Of a DNA stretch of 64,000 nt, positions 24,913 through 33,577 are shown piece by piece (positions within the stretch are counted from its first letter, which is position 1; every line of letters starts with the position of its first letter). Made by a program: the position numbers and the translations under genes. Where the stretch lies: contig NZ_VSFF01000020.1 of NCBI RefSeq assembly GCF_008085905.1, positions 62,001 to 126,000 on the forward strand. The letters are read 5' to 3'. Under the pieces are notes generated by a model. That model did not search any database and was not told where the DNA came from. It saw only the letters and a list, made by a program, of their open reading frames with translations. Origin of the DNA: Actinomadura syzygii (GTDB lineage: Bacteria > Actinomycetota > Actinomycetes > Streptosporangiales > Streptosporangiaceae).

Positions 24913-25410
24913 ATGGGCAGCGACATGATTCTCGCGGCGGGCTCGGGCGGAAGCGGGGCCTTCAACCTGCTGCTGCTCCTCGCCGTGCCCCTGGTCTTCT
25001 ACTTCTTGCTGATCCGCCCGCAGAGCAGGCGGCGCAAGGAGCAGATGCAGATGCAGAACGCGATGACGCCGGGCGCGCGCGTGCTGACGACCAGCGGGAT
25101 GCGTGCCACCGTCGTGGAGGTCGACGACGACGGTCTCGTGCTGGAGATCGCGGAGGGCGTCGAGGTCCGCTTCGTCAAGCAGGCCGTGATGCAGGTTCTC
25201 AAGGACGAGCCGGACGACGTCGACGACGAACTCGACGACGAGCTCGACGGGGACGACGACCAGGACGAGGACGACGACCGCGTCGACCTGTCCAAGGACG
25301 CCGGCACCGACGCCTCGGCAGAGGACGAGGCGGACGGTGAAGACGGGGCAGATGAGTCCGAGCCCAAGGGGAGGGCCAAGGTCAAGGCGGCGGACAAGCC
25401 GTCCGCCTGA
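24913..25410 (+). CDS. yajC: Sec translocon accessory protein YajC
   Basis: This 165-residue protein has one N-terminal membrane segment (FNLLLLLAVPLVFYFLLI) followed by the family signature RPQSRRRKEQMQMQNAM and a compact domain ending in VRFVKQAVMQVL. The C-terminal third is an unusually long Asp/Glu-rich tail. YajC associates with SecDF at the translocon. ATG at 24913 has GGAAGGA nine bases upstream; ATG at 24925 is possible. It precedes secD by ~40 bp. Confidence 0.92.
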   Translation: MGSDMILAAGSGGSGAFNLLLLLAVPLVFYFLLIRPQSRRRKEQMQMQNAMTPGARVLTTSGMRATVVEVDDDGLVLEIAEGVEVRFVKQAVMQVLKDEPDDVDDELDDELDGDDDQDEDDDRVDLSKDAGTDASAEDEADGEDGADESEPKGRAKVKAADKPSA

Positions 25411-25451
25411 TCTCTTCCGGTTTCGACTCCAGACGGGAAGTAAGACGACAA

Positions 25452-27251
25452 GTGGCTCCGTCAAGCAGCGCTCCCAAGCCCGGGCGCACGCTCCTCGCGC
25501 TCTTCGCGACCTTGGTCGTCCTCGCCGGCGTGGCGGTCTGGCAAGGGCAGACGAAGCCCAAGCTCGGGCTCGACCTCGCCGGCGGGACGACCGTGACCCT
25601 CACCGCCAAGACCCCGAACGGCAAGAACCCGCCGGCCGAGCAGATGAACCAGGCCGTCAAGATCATGACTCAGCGGGTCAACGGCCTCGGGGTCTCGGAC
25701 GCGGAGGTCACGAAGCAGGGCAGCAACAACATCGTGGTCAACGTCCCCGGTGAGGGACAGGGCCGCGTCGTCAACCTGATCGGAACGACCGCCAAGCTCC
25801 AGTTCCGGCAGGTTTTCGCGATCGCCGACGGCAAGCCCACCTCGGGCGCCCCGCCGGCCCCGTCGCCGAGCCCCACCGGCAAGGCCAAGGACGGCGCGAA
25901 GAAGGACAGCAAGAGCCCGTCGCCGTCCGGGAGCGCGTCCGCGTCTCCGTCGGGGTCGGCCACGCCGCGCGGCCGGGCGCTGTCGGGCGCGCTGGCCGCG
26001 CCGACGCCGAAGCCGTCCGGGTCCGGCGCGCCGACGGCGGCCCCGACGCCGTCGTCGCCGCTGGTGCAGCCGTCCGGGCAGCCGCAGGCTCCCGCGCAGG
26101 ACTACCCCGGCGTCACCGACAAAGCAGTGATCAAGCAGTTCGAGACGCTCGACTGCTACGGCGGCGACAAGCGCGTCCCCGGCGCGAACGACCCGAACCG
26201 CCAGTTCGTCGCCGCCTGCGACCAGAAGGCGGAGGACGACCGGGTCACCAAGTACATCCTCGGCCCCGTCCGGGTGCTCGGCGAGAACGTCGACAAGGCC
26301 AACGCGATGCCGCCGAACTCGCAGCAGGGCCAGGCGAGCTGGTCGGTGTCGCTGAAGTTCGACGGCAAGGGCGCCAAGCAGTTCGGCGCGGTCACCACCG
26401 ACGCCTCCGGCGCCTACCAGCAGGACCCGAACTCCCCGCGGGCGCAGGTCGCGATCGTCCTGGACGGCCAGGTCGTGTCGGCGCCCAGCATCCGGGAGGG
26501 CGCGATCACCGGCGGCACCGCCAGCATCGACGGCCCGCCCGAGAGTTTCGACCAGCAGTACGCCAACGACCTCGCCAACGTGCTGAAGTACGGCGCGCTG
26601 CCGCTGGAGTTCAAGCAGAGCTCGATCGACGAGGTGTCCTCGACGCTCGGCTCCGACCAGCTCAGCGGCGGCCTCGTCGCGGGCGCGATCGGGCTCGGGC
26701 TGGTCGTGCTCTACTGCCTGTTCTACTACCGGGGCCTCGGCCTCGTGGCGGTGTCCAGCCTCGCGGTGGCGTCCATGGTCACCTATCTGGCGGTCGTCAT
26801 CCTCGGTGAGGGGATGGGCTTCCGGCTGTCGCTGCCGCACATCATCGGCCTGATCGTCTCCATCGGCATCACGGCCGACTCGTTCATCGTCTACTTCGAG
26901 CGCCTGCGGGACGAGCTGCGCGCCGGCCGCCGGCTCCGCCCGTCGGTCGAGAACGCCTGGAAGCGGGCGCGGCGCACCATCCTCGTCGCCGACGCCGTGA
27001 CGTTCCTCGCCGCGCTGGTGCTGTACTTCCTCGCGGTGGGCGGCGTCGCCGGGTTCGCGTTCGCGATGGGCCTGACGACGCTGATCGACATCGTCGTGGT
27101 GTTCTTCTTCACGAAGCCGCTGGTTGCGCTCCTGTCCCGGACGAACTTCTTCGGCCGGGGCCATCCGCTGTCCGGGCTCGACCCGAGACGGCTGCACCGC
27201 GCGACGCAGAAGTCGACCGCCGCCGCCGTCGGCACGAGCCAGGAGGGCTGA
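25452..27251 (+). CDS. secD: Protein translocase subunit SecD
   Basis: This 599-residue membrane protein of the RND superfamily uses the proton gradient to pull secretory proteins through SecYEG. After helix 1 come LGLDLAGGTTVTL (the D1 motif) and a P1 domain. Residues ~133-214 are a Ser/Pro/Thr/Lys-rich insert predicted to be disordered outside the membrane. The membrane half has the typical GLIVSIGITADSFIVYFER and DIVVVFFFTKPLVAL. GTG at 25452 has only a weak upstream GGGAAG. It is four bases from secF and they act as a complex. The extracytoplasmic insert is common in actinomycetes but long here. Confidence 0.96.
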   Translation: MAPSSSAPKPGRTLLALFATLVVLAGVAVWQGQTKPKLGLDLAGGTTVTLTAKTPNGKNPPAEQMNQAVKIMTQRVNGLGVSDAEVTKQGSNNIVVNVPGEGQGRVVNLIGTTAKLQFRQVFAIADGKPTSGAPPAPSPSPTGKAKDGAKKDSKSPSPSGSASASPSGSATPRGRALSGALAAPTPKPSGSGAPTAAPTPSSPLVQPSGQPQAPAQDYPGVTDKAVIKQFETLDCYGGDKRVPGANDPNRQFVAACDQKAEDDRVTKYILGPVRVLGENVDKANAMPPNSQQGQASWSVSLKFDGKGAKQFGAVTTDASGAYQQDPNSPRAQVAIVLDGQVVSAPSIREGAITGGTASIDGPPESFDQQYANDLANVLKYGALPLEFKQSSIDEVSSTLGSDQLSGGLVAGAIGLGLVVLYCLFYYRGLGLVAVSSLAVASMVTYLAVVILGEGMGFRLSLPHIIGLIVSIGITADSFIVYFERLRDELRAGRRLRPSVENAWKRARRTILVADAVTFLAALVLYFLAVGGVAGFAFAMGLTTLIDIVVVFFFTKPLVALLSRTNFFGRGHPLSGLDPRRLHRATQKSTAAAVGTSQEG

Positions 27252-27254
27252 GCC

Positions 27255-28433
27255 ATGGGACTGCGTGCGGTCACTTCCCGGATCTACCGCGGCGAGATCA
27301 GCGCCGACATCGTCGGCCGGCCGAAGATCTGGGCCACGATCTCCGGGCTGCTGCTGGCCCTGTCGATCGCCGGACTGCTCGTCCAGGGGCTGAACTTCGG
27401 CGTCGAGTTCAAGGGCGGCTCCGTCTTCACCTTCAAGTCCGCGGGCACCTCGATCGAGGACGTGCGCGGCGCCGTCACCGGCGGCGGCGCGCACCAGGCG
27501 ATCGTGCAGAAGGCGGGCAGCGACTGGCGCGTGACGACGGAGAGCCTGTCGTCCGCCCAGGTCACCGAGGTCAAGACGGTCGTCGGCAAGAAGCTGAACG
27601 TCGCTCCGGACAAGATCAGCACCCAGGTCGTCGGCGCCTCCTGGGGCGGTGAGATCCAGAAGAAGGCGTGGCAGGCGCTGATCGTCTTCATGATCTTGAT
27701 CATCGCCTACCTGTCCGTCGCGTTCGAGTGGCGGATGGCGGTCGCCGCCGTCGTCGCGCTGGTGCACGACCTGATCATCACGGCGGGCGTGTACGCCTGG
27801 TCCGGGTTCGAGGTCACCCCGGCGACGCTGCTCGGCTTCCTGACGATCCTCGGGTACTCGCTCTACGACGCGGTCGTGGTCTTCGACATGATCAAGGAGG
27901 TCACGAAACCGCTCGGGCCGACCTCGAAGACCACCTACAGCGAGGCGGCCAACCAGGCACTCAGCAGTACGCTGGTCCGCTCCCTGAACACCTCGCTGGT
28001 GGCGATCCTGCCGGTCGGCGCGATCCTGTTCATCGGGACGACGCTGTTCGGCGCGGGCACCCTCAAGGACCTGTCGCTCGCGCTGTTCGTCGGCATGATC
28101 GTCGGGACGTACTCGTCGATCTGCGTGGCGACGCCGCTGCTCGTCCAGTTCAAGGAGCGCGAGCCGAAGTACAAGCAGATCCGCGAGAACATCGCCCGCC
28201 GCGAGCAGAGCACGAAGCGGCAGGCCAAGACCGCGAAGGTCAAGGCCACGGCGGGCGCCTCCGGCGGCGGGCCGGACGACGGGCCGCCCGGCTCGGACGA
28301 CGACCCGGACGACGCGGGCGGCGGGTCCACCGACGACGTCCGCGGCAGCGTCACCGTCCGCAAGGTCGTGAACTCCGGGCCGCGCCAGCAGCCGAAGCGC
28401 GGCACCCGGCAGCAGCGCCGCGGCGGCAAGTAG
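27255..28433 (+). CDS. secF: Protein translocase subunit SecF
   Basis: This 392-residue partner of SecD has six membrane segments. The N-terminal extracytoplasmic domain begins NFGVEFKGGSVFTF (GGS motif), and the membrane core contains LLGFLTILGYSLYDAVVVFD. After the last helix lies a ~100-residue cytosolic tail rich in Lys, Arg, Gly and Asp. ATG at 27255 has AGGAGG upstream and follows secD directly. A strong hairpin ends the unit. Confidence 0.96.
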   Translation: MGLRAVTSRIYRGEISADIVGRPKIWATISGLLLALSIAGLLVQGLNFGVEFKGGSVFTFKSAGTSIEDVRGAVTGGGAHQAIVQKAGSDWRVTTESLSSAQVTEVKTVVGKKLNVAPDKISTQVVGASWGGEIQKKAWQALIVFMILIIAYLSVAFEWRMAVAAVVALVHDLIITAGVYAWSGFEVTPATLLGFLTILGYSLYDAVVVFDMIKEVTKPLGPTSKTTYSEAANQALSSTLVRSLNTSLVAILPVGAILFIGTTLFGAGTLKDLSLALFVGMIVGTYSSICVATPLLVQFKEREPKYKQIRENIARREQSTKRQAKTAKVKATAGASGGGPDDGPPGSDDDPDDAGGGSTDDVRGSVTVRKVVNSGPRQQPKRGTRQQRRGGK

Positions 28434-28444
28434 GCCGTCCGAAG

Positions 28445-28498
28445 GCCGTGCCCGCGCCCGCCCGGGGCGAGACAGCCCCCGGCGGACGCGGGCACGGC
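28445..28498 (+). terminator. Hairpin after secF
   Basis: A perfect 12-bp outer stem GCCGTGCCCGCG (28445-28456) with 28487-28498 encloses a second small CCGGGG/CCCCGG hairpin. No U-tract follows. It separates the yajC-secDF unit from apt. Confidence 0.6.
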
Positions 28499-28558
28499 GC
28501 GTGTCCGGGCCCTTTCGCCCGGCCGCGGAAGAGTGGAATACCTCACAGGGAGCGCAAC

Positions 28559-29083
28559 GTGGACCTCGGCAAGCTGATCCAGGACCGGATCCGCGACGTG
28601 GACGACTACCCGAAGGCCGGGGTCGTCTTCAAGGACATCACGCCGCTGCTGGCCGACCACGTCGCGTTCGCGGGAGTCGTGGACGCGATCGTCAACCACC
28701 ACGGCCGCGGCACCATCGACAAGATCGTCGGGATCGAGGCGCGCGGGTTCATCCTCGCCGCGCCCGTCGCCTACCACTTCGGCGCGGGCTTCGTGCCGGT
28801 GCGCAAGAAGGGGAAACTGCCCGCGGCGACGCACGAGGAGACCTATGATCTCGAATACGGAACCGAGACGATCGAGATCCATCTCGACGCGCTCGAACCG
28901 GGCGACCGTGTACTGATCGTCGACGACGTCCTCGCCACCGGCGGGACGGCCGCGGCCACCGCCGAACTCGTCCGCCGGGGCGGCGGGGAGATCGCCGGGC
29001 TGTCCGTCCTGATGGAGCTGTCGTTCCTGAACGGACGCGACAAGCTGCGGAATCTGGACGTTCATTCACTCGTTACGGTCTAG
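28559..29083 (+). CDS. apt: Adenine phosphoribosyltransferase
   Basis: This 174-residue cytosolic purine-salvage enzyme converts adenine and PRPP to AMP. It carries the PRPP-binding signature VLIVDDVLATGGT and the N-terminal YPKAGVVFKDITPLL and IVGIEARGFILAAP segments typical of APRT. GTG at 28559 has AGGGAG six bases upstream. It lies just before rel in the same order as in mycobacteria, linking AMP salvage and alarmone metabolism by position only. Confidence 0.95.
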   Translation: MDLGKLIQDRIRDVDDYPKAGVVFKDITPLLADHVAFAGVVDAIVNHHGRGTIDKIVGIEARGFILAAPVAYHFGAGFVPVRKKGKLPAATHEETYDLEYGTETIEIHLDALEPGDRVLIVDDVLATGGTAAATAELVRRGGGEIAGLSVLMELSFLNGRDKLRNLDVHSLVTV

Positions 29084-29101
29084 TACGAAATAGGCGCCGG
29101 A

Positions 29102-29148
29102 TACACTGGCGCCATCAGGGCCCGGCGGGAACGGGCGCGTCCCGCCGG
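29102..29148 (+). promoter_or_regulatory. Candidate rel promoter and 5'-UTR hairpin
   Basis: TACACT (29102-29107, TANNNT) would start transcription near 29114. A perfect 9-bp hairpin then follows, CCGGCGGGA (29122-29130) with TCCCGCCGG (29140-29148), upstream of the rel Shine-Dalgarno. Confidence 0.35.
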
Positions 29149-29187
29149 TCAGGGGGAACGAGCGCCCGCGTGGACCAAGGAGGCTGG

Positions 29188-31791
29188 GTGCCAGGTGAGG
29201 TGGTATCGACCGACGCGGTGAACGACACCGCCGCGCCGACGACGGGGGACGTCCAGGCGCCGCCCGGGCCGGAGCGCCCGCCGGAGCAGGCGCCCGCCGC
29301 CGGTCGGACCGGCGCGCGGCGAGCCCCGGCCGAACGGCCGGCCGAGAAGCCGGCCGCCGCGAAACCCGCGCCCGGCGAACCCGCCGAGGATCCCGCAAAA
29401 GGCCCTGACCGAAAATCCGCCGAGAAACCCGCCGACCCCGCCGCCGACAAGCCCGCCGAGAAGTCCGGCACCGCGTCCGCGGCCGAGAAGCCCGCGGCGC
29501 CCGCCCGGAAATCCGAGCCCGCCGTCCCGTCCAGGCCCACGCCGGCCACGATTCCACCGTCTGCCGCCCGGGTGCGCCGTAGGCTCGCCAGGTTGGGCGC
29601 CCAGCGCGGCCCCACTATGAACCCGGTACTCGAACCACTGATCAAGACGGTCCGCAACACCCATCCGAAGGCGGACCTGCGGCTCATCGAGCGCGCCTAC
29701 GACGTCGCCGCCCACTACCACCGCCACCAGAAGCGCAAGAGCGGCGACCCCTACATCACGCACCCCCTCGCGGTCGCGACGATCCTCGCCGAGCTCGGCA
29801 TGAACACCGAGACGCTCTGCGCGGCGCTGCTGCACGACACCGTCGAGGACACCCCGTACACGCTGGAGCAGCTGACCACCGAGTTCGGCGACGAGATCGG
29901 CGCGCTCGTCGACGGCGTCACCAAGCTCGACAAGGTCAAGTACGGGGAGGCGGCGGAGGCCGAGACCGTCCGCAAGATGGTCGTGGCGATGTCCCGCGAC
30001 ATCCGCGTCCTGGTGATCAAGCTCGGCGACCGGCTGCACAACATGCGCACCCTGCGCTACATGCCGCGCCACAAGCAGGAGAAGAAGGCCCGCGAGACCC
30101 TTGAGGTGTTCGCGCCGCTCGCGCACCGCCTCGGCATGAACACGCTGAAGTGGGAGCTGGAGGACCTCGCCTTCGCCACCCTGTACCCGAAGCGGTTCGA
30201 CGAGATCGCGCGGCTGGTGTCCGAGCGCGCCCCGCGCCGCGACGTCTACCTGCAGGAAGTGATCGAGAACGTCTCCACCGACCTGCGCGAGGCCCGGATC
30301 AAGGCCACGGTGACGGGACGGCCGAAGCACTACTACTCGATCTACCAGAAGATGATCGCGCGGGACGTCAGCTTCGACGACATCTACGACCTGGTCGGCA
30401 TCCGGGTCCTCGTCGACAGCGTCCGCGACTGCTACGCCGCACTCGGCTCGATCCACGCGCGGTGGAACCCGGTCCCCGGCCGGTTCAAGGACTACATCGC
30501 GATGCCGAAGTTCAACATGTACCAGTCGCTGCACACGACGGTGATCGGCCCGGAGGGCAAGCCCGTCGAGCTGCAGATCCGCACCTGGGGCATGCACCGG
30601 CGCGCCGAGTACGGCGTCGCCGCGCACTGGAAGTACAAGGAGGAGACGGTCGGCGGCCGCAAGGCCGGCGACATGCAGTGGCTCCGCCAGCTCCTCGACT
30701 GGCAGAAGGAGACCGCCGACCCGGCCGAGTTCCTGGAGTCGCTGCGGTTCGACCTGTCGGTGTCCGAGGTGTTCGTGTTCACGCCGAAGGGCGACGTGAT
30801 CGCGCTGCCGCAGGGCGCGACGCCGGTCGACTTCGCGTACGCGATCCACACCGAGGTCGGGCACCGATGTATCGGCGCCCGCGTCAACGGGCGCCTCGTC
30901 CCCCTCGAATCGACCCTCGACAACGGCGACACCGTCGAGGTGTTCACCTCCAAGTCGCAGGACGCGGGTCCGAGCCGCGACTGGCTCGGCTTCGTCAAGA
31001 GCGCCCGCGCCCGCAACAAGATCAAGCACTGGTTCTCCAAGGAGCGCCGCGACACCGCGATCGAGTCCGGCAAGGACGCCATCGCCCGCGCGATGCGCAA
31101 GCAGAACATGCCGCTGCAGCGGATGATGTCCGGCGAGGCGCTGCTCGCCCTCGCCCGCGACCTGCGCTACCCGGACGTGTCGTCGCTGTACGCGGCGGTC
31201 GGCGAGAGCCAGGTGTCGGCGCAGAACGTCGTCCAGAAGCTGGTGGACGCGCTCGGCGGCGTCGAGTCCGCCGACGAGGACCTCGCCGAGATCGCGCTGC
31301 CGACGCGGCGCAAGCGGAGCCGTCCCGCCGGTGACCCGGGCGTCGTCGTCGCGGACGACCCGGACGTCTGGGTCCGGCTGTCCCGGTGCTGCACCCCGGT
31401 GCCGGGCGACGACATCGTCGGGTTCGTGACGCGCGGGCACGGCGTGTCCGTGCACCGCGCCGACTGCGCGAACGTCGCCAGCCTGAAGTCGCAGCCCGAC
31501 CGGCTGATCGACGTGAAATGGTCACCGGGGGAGGAGTCGGTCTTCCTCGTGGCGATCCAGGTGGAGGCGCTCGACCGGCCGCGGCTGCTGTCGGACGTGA
31601 CCCGCGTCCTGTCCGACCAGCACGTGAACATCCTGTCGGCGTCGGTCACGACGACCCGCGACCGGGTCGCGGTCAGCCGGTTCACGTTCGAGATGGGCGA
31701 CCCGAAGCACCTCGGGCACGTGCTGAAGGCCGTCCGGTCCATCGACGGCGTGTACGACGTGTACCGGACGACCAGCGGCGCCACCCGCTAG
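29188..31791 (+). CDS. rel: Bifunctional (p)ppGpp synthetase/hydrolase Rel
   Basis: This ~867-residue protein makes and degrades (p)ppGpp in the stringent response. Domains are an HD hydrolase (~170-260, HDTVED), a synthetase with YYSIYQKM and the RFKD loop of bifunctional Rel (~431), TGS (VFVFTPKGDVIALP), a zinc-finger/CC domain (CTPVPGDD, HRADC) and a C-terminal ACT. The first ~145 residues are a Pro/Ala/Lys/Glu-rich, probably disordered extension, longer than in the ~790-residue mycobacterial protein. GTG at 29188 has AAGGAGG four bases upstream; GTG at 29170 and 29200 are alternatives. It converges on aspS. Confidence 0.95.
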   Translation: MPGEVVSTDAVNDTAAPTTGDVQAPPGPERPPEQAPAAGRTGARRAPAERPAEKPAAAKPAPGEPAEDPAKGPDRKSAEKPADPAADKPAEKSGTASAAEKPAAPARKSEPAVPSRPTPATIPPSAARVRRRLARLGAQRGPTMNPVLEPLIKTVRNTHPKADLRLIERAYDVAAHYHRHQKRKSGDPYITHPLAVATILAELGMNTETLCAALLHDTVEDTPYTLEQLTTEFGDEIGALVDGVTKLDKVKYGEAAEAETVRKMVVAMSRDIRVLVIKLGDRLHNMRTLRYMPRHKQEKKARETLEVFAPLAHRLGMNTLKWELEDLAFATLYPKRFDEIARLVSERAPRRDVYLQEVIENVSTDLREARIKATVTGRPKHYYSIYQKMIARDVSFDDIYDLVGIRVLVDSVRDCYAALGSIHARWNPVPGRFKDYIAMPKFNMYQSLHTTVIGPEGKPVELQIRTWGMHRRAEYGVAAHWKYKEETVGGRKAGDMQWLRQLLDWQKETADPAEFLESLRFDLSVSEVFVFTPKGDVIALPQGATPVDFAYAIHTEVGHRCIGARVNGRLVPLESTLDNGDTVEVFTSKSQDAGPSRDWLGFVKSARARNKIKHWFSKERRDTAIESGKDAIARAMRKQNMPLQRMMSGEALLALARDLRYPDVSSLYAAVGESQVSAQNVVQKLVDALGGVESADEDLAEIALPTRRKRSRPAGDPGVVVADDPDVWVRLSRCCTPVPGDDIVGFVTRGHGVSVHRADCANVASLKSQPDRLIDVKWSPGEESVFLVAIQVEALDRPRLLSDVTRVLSDQHVNILSASVTTTRDRVAVSRFTFEMGDPKHLGHVLKAVRSIDGVYDVYRTTSGATR

Positions 31792-31813
31792 GGGCGGCGC
31801 CGCTGCCGTCGGG

Positions 31814-33577
31814 TCAGTCTTCGGCCGGTTCCTCGTCCTCGGGGACGAAGTCGACGCCCGCCTCCGCCCGCTGCTGCGGGCTGATCGGCGTCGGCGCGGC
31901 GGTCAGCGGGTCGTACCCGGACGCCGCCTTCGGGAACGCGATCACGTCGCGGATCGAGTCCTGCCCGGCGAGGAGCATGACGGTCCGGTCCCAGCCGAAG
32001 GCGATGCCGCCGTGCGGGGGCGGGCCGAACTTGAACGCCTCCAGCAGGAACCCGAACTGCGACTCGGCCTCCTCCTTCGACAGGCCGAGCACGTCGAACA
32101 CCCGCTGCTGCATCTCCACCCGGTGAATACGGATCGACCCGCCGCCGATCTCGTTGCCGTTCAGGACGAGGTCGTAGGCGTCGGCGAGGGCGGAGCCCGG
32201 GTCGTCGTGGAAGGTGTCGGCGAACTCCGGCTTCGGCGCGGTGAACGGGTGGTGCACGGCCGTCCAGCCGATCCGCTCGCCCTTGTCGTCCTCGACCGGC
32301 TCGAAGATCGGCGCGTCGACGACCCAGACGAACTCCCACGCCGTCTCGTCGATCAGCTCGCGGCGGCGGCCGATCTCCAGCCGGGCCGCGCCGAGCAGCT
32401 CCTGCGTGGCGTGCCGCTTCCCGGCGCCGAAGAACACCGCGTCGCCGGGGGCGGCGCCGGTCTTCGCGGCGAGGCCGTCCTTCTCGGCGTCGGACAGGTT
32501 CTTCGCGACGGGGCCGCCGAGGGTCCCGTCGTCCTGGACGAGCACGTACGCGAGGCCGCGGGCGCCGCGCGCCTTGGCCCAGTCCTGCCAGGCGTCCAGC
32601 TCCTTGCGGGTCTGGGACGCGCCGCCCGGCATCACGACCGCGCCGACGTACGGGGCCTGGAAGACGCGGAACGACGTGCCGGAGAAGTACTCGGTCATGT
32701 CGGTCAGCTCGAGGCCGAACCGCAGGTCGGGCTTGTCGGAGCCGTACCGGGCCAGCGCGTCGGCGTAGGTGATGTGGGGGATCGGGCGCGGGACCTCGTA
32801 CCCGGCGATCTCCCTCCACAGCCGGGCGACGAGGTCCTCGCCGACCTTGAGGACGTCGTCCTGGTCGGCGAACGACATCTCGATGTCGATCTGGGTGAAC
32901 TCGGGCTGCCGGTCGGCGCGGAAGTCCTCGTCGCGGTAGCAGCGGGCGATCTGGTAGTAGCGCTCCAGGCCGCCGACCATGAGGAGCTGCTTGAACAGCT
33001 GCGGTGACTGCGGCAGCGCGTACCAGTGGCCCGGCTTGAGCCGGACGGGGACGACGAAGTCGCGCGCGCCCTCCGGCGTCGACCGGGTCAGCGTCGGCGT
33101 CTCCACGTTGACGAAGCCGTGCTCGCGCATCACCTCGTGCGCGAGGAACGACGCCTCCGAGCGCACCTTCATCGCCCGCGCGACGGAGTCGCGGCGCAGG
33201 TCGAGGTACCGGTACTTGAGCCGGATCTCCTCGTTGACGTTGACGTCGCCCTCGATCGGGAACGGCAGCGGCGCGGCGTCCGACAGCACCTCGATGTCGG
33301 CGGCGGCGACCTCGACGTCGCCGGTCGGCAGCTCGGGGTTCTCGTTGCCCGGCGGGCGGACGCGCACCTCCCCGACGACCTTGACGCAGAACTCCGAGCG
33401 GAGGTCGTGCGCGGTGTCCTCCTCCCGGAAGACCACCTGGGCGACGCCGGACGCGTCCCGCAGGTCGATGAACGTGACGCCGCCGTGGTCGCGGCGGCGG
33501 CCGACCCAGCCGGCCAGCGTGACCTGCTGCCCGGCGTGCTCCTTGCGGAGCGTCCCCGCCTCGTGCGTGCGGATCAT
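31814..33577 (-). CDS. aspS: Aspartyl-tRNA synthetase
   Basis: This 587-residue class IIb synthetase has an N-terminal OB anticodon-binding domain (LAGWVGRRRDHGGVTFIDLR) and the catalytic core (QSPQLFKQLL, YRDEDFRADRQPEFTQ, and motif 3 GGIAFGWDRTVMLL). The bacterial GAD insertion lies between motifs 2 and 3. A short acidic C-terminal tail follows. The ATG at 33577 overlaps the hisS stop in ATGA, so translation is coupled to hisS. Whether it is discriminating or not cannot be settled by eye. Confidence 0.96.
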   Translation of the reverse strand: MIRTHEAGTLRKEHAGQQVTLAGWVGRRRDHGGVTFIDLRDASGVAQVVFREEDTAHDLRSEFCVKVVGEVRVRPPGNENPELPTGDVEVAAADIEVLSDAAPLPFPIEGDVNVNEEIRLKYRYLDLRRDSVARAMKVRSEASFLAHEVMREHGFVNVETPTLTRSTPEGARDFVVPVRLKPGHWYALPQSPQLFKQLLMVGGLERYYQIARCYRDEDFRADRQPEFTQIDIEMSFADQDDVLKVGEDLVARLWREIAGYEVPRPIPHITYADALARYGSDKPDLRFGLELTDMTEYFSGTSFRVFQAPYVGAVVMPGGASQTRKELDAWQDWAKARGARGLAYVLVQDDGTLGGPVAKNLSDAEKDGLAAKTGAAPGDAVFFGAGKRHATQELLGAARLEIGRRRELIDETAWEFVWVVDAPIFEPVEDDKGERIGWTAVHHPFTAPKPEFADTFHDDPGSALADAYDLVLNGNEIGGGSIRIHRVEMQQRVFDVLGLSKEEAESQFGFLLEAFKFGPPPHGGIAFGWDRTVMLLAGQDSIRDVIAFPKAASGYDPLTAAPTPISPQQRAEAGVDFVPEDEEPAED

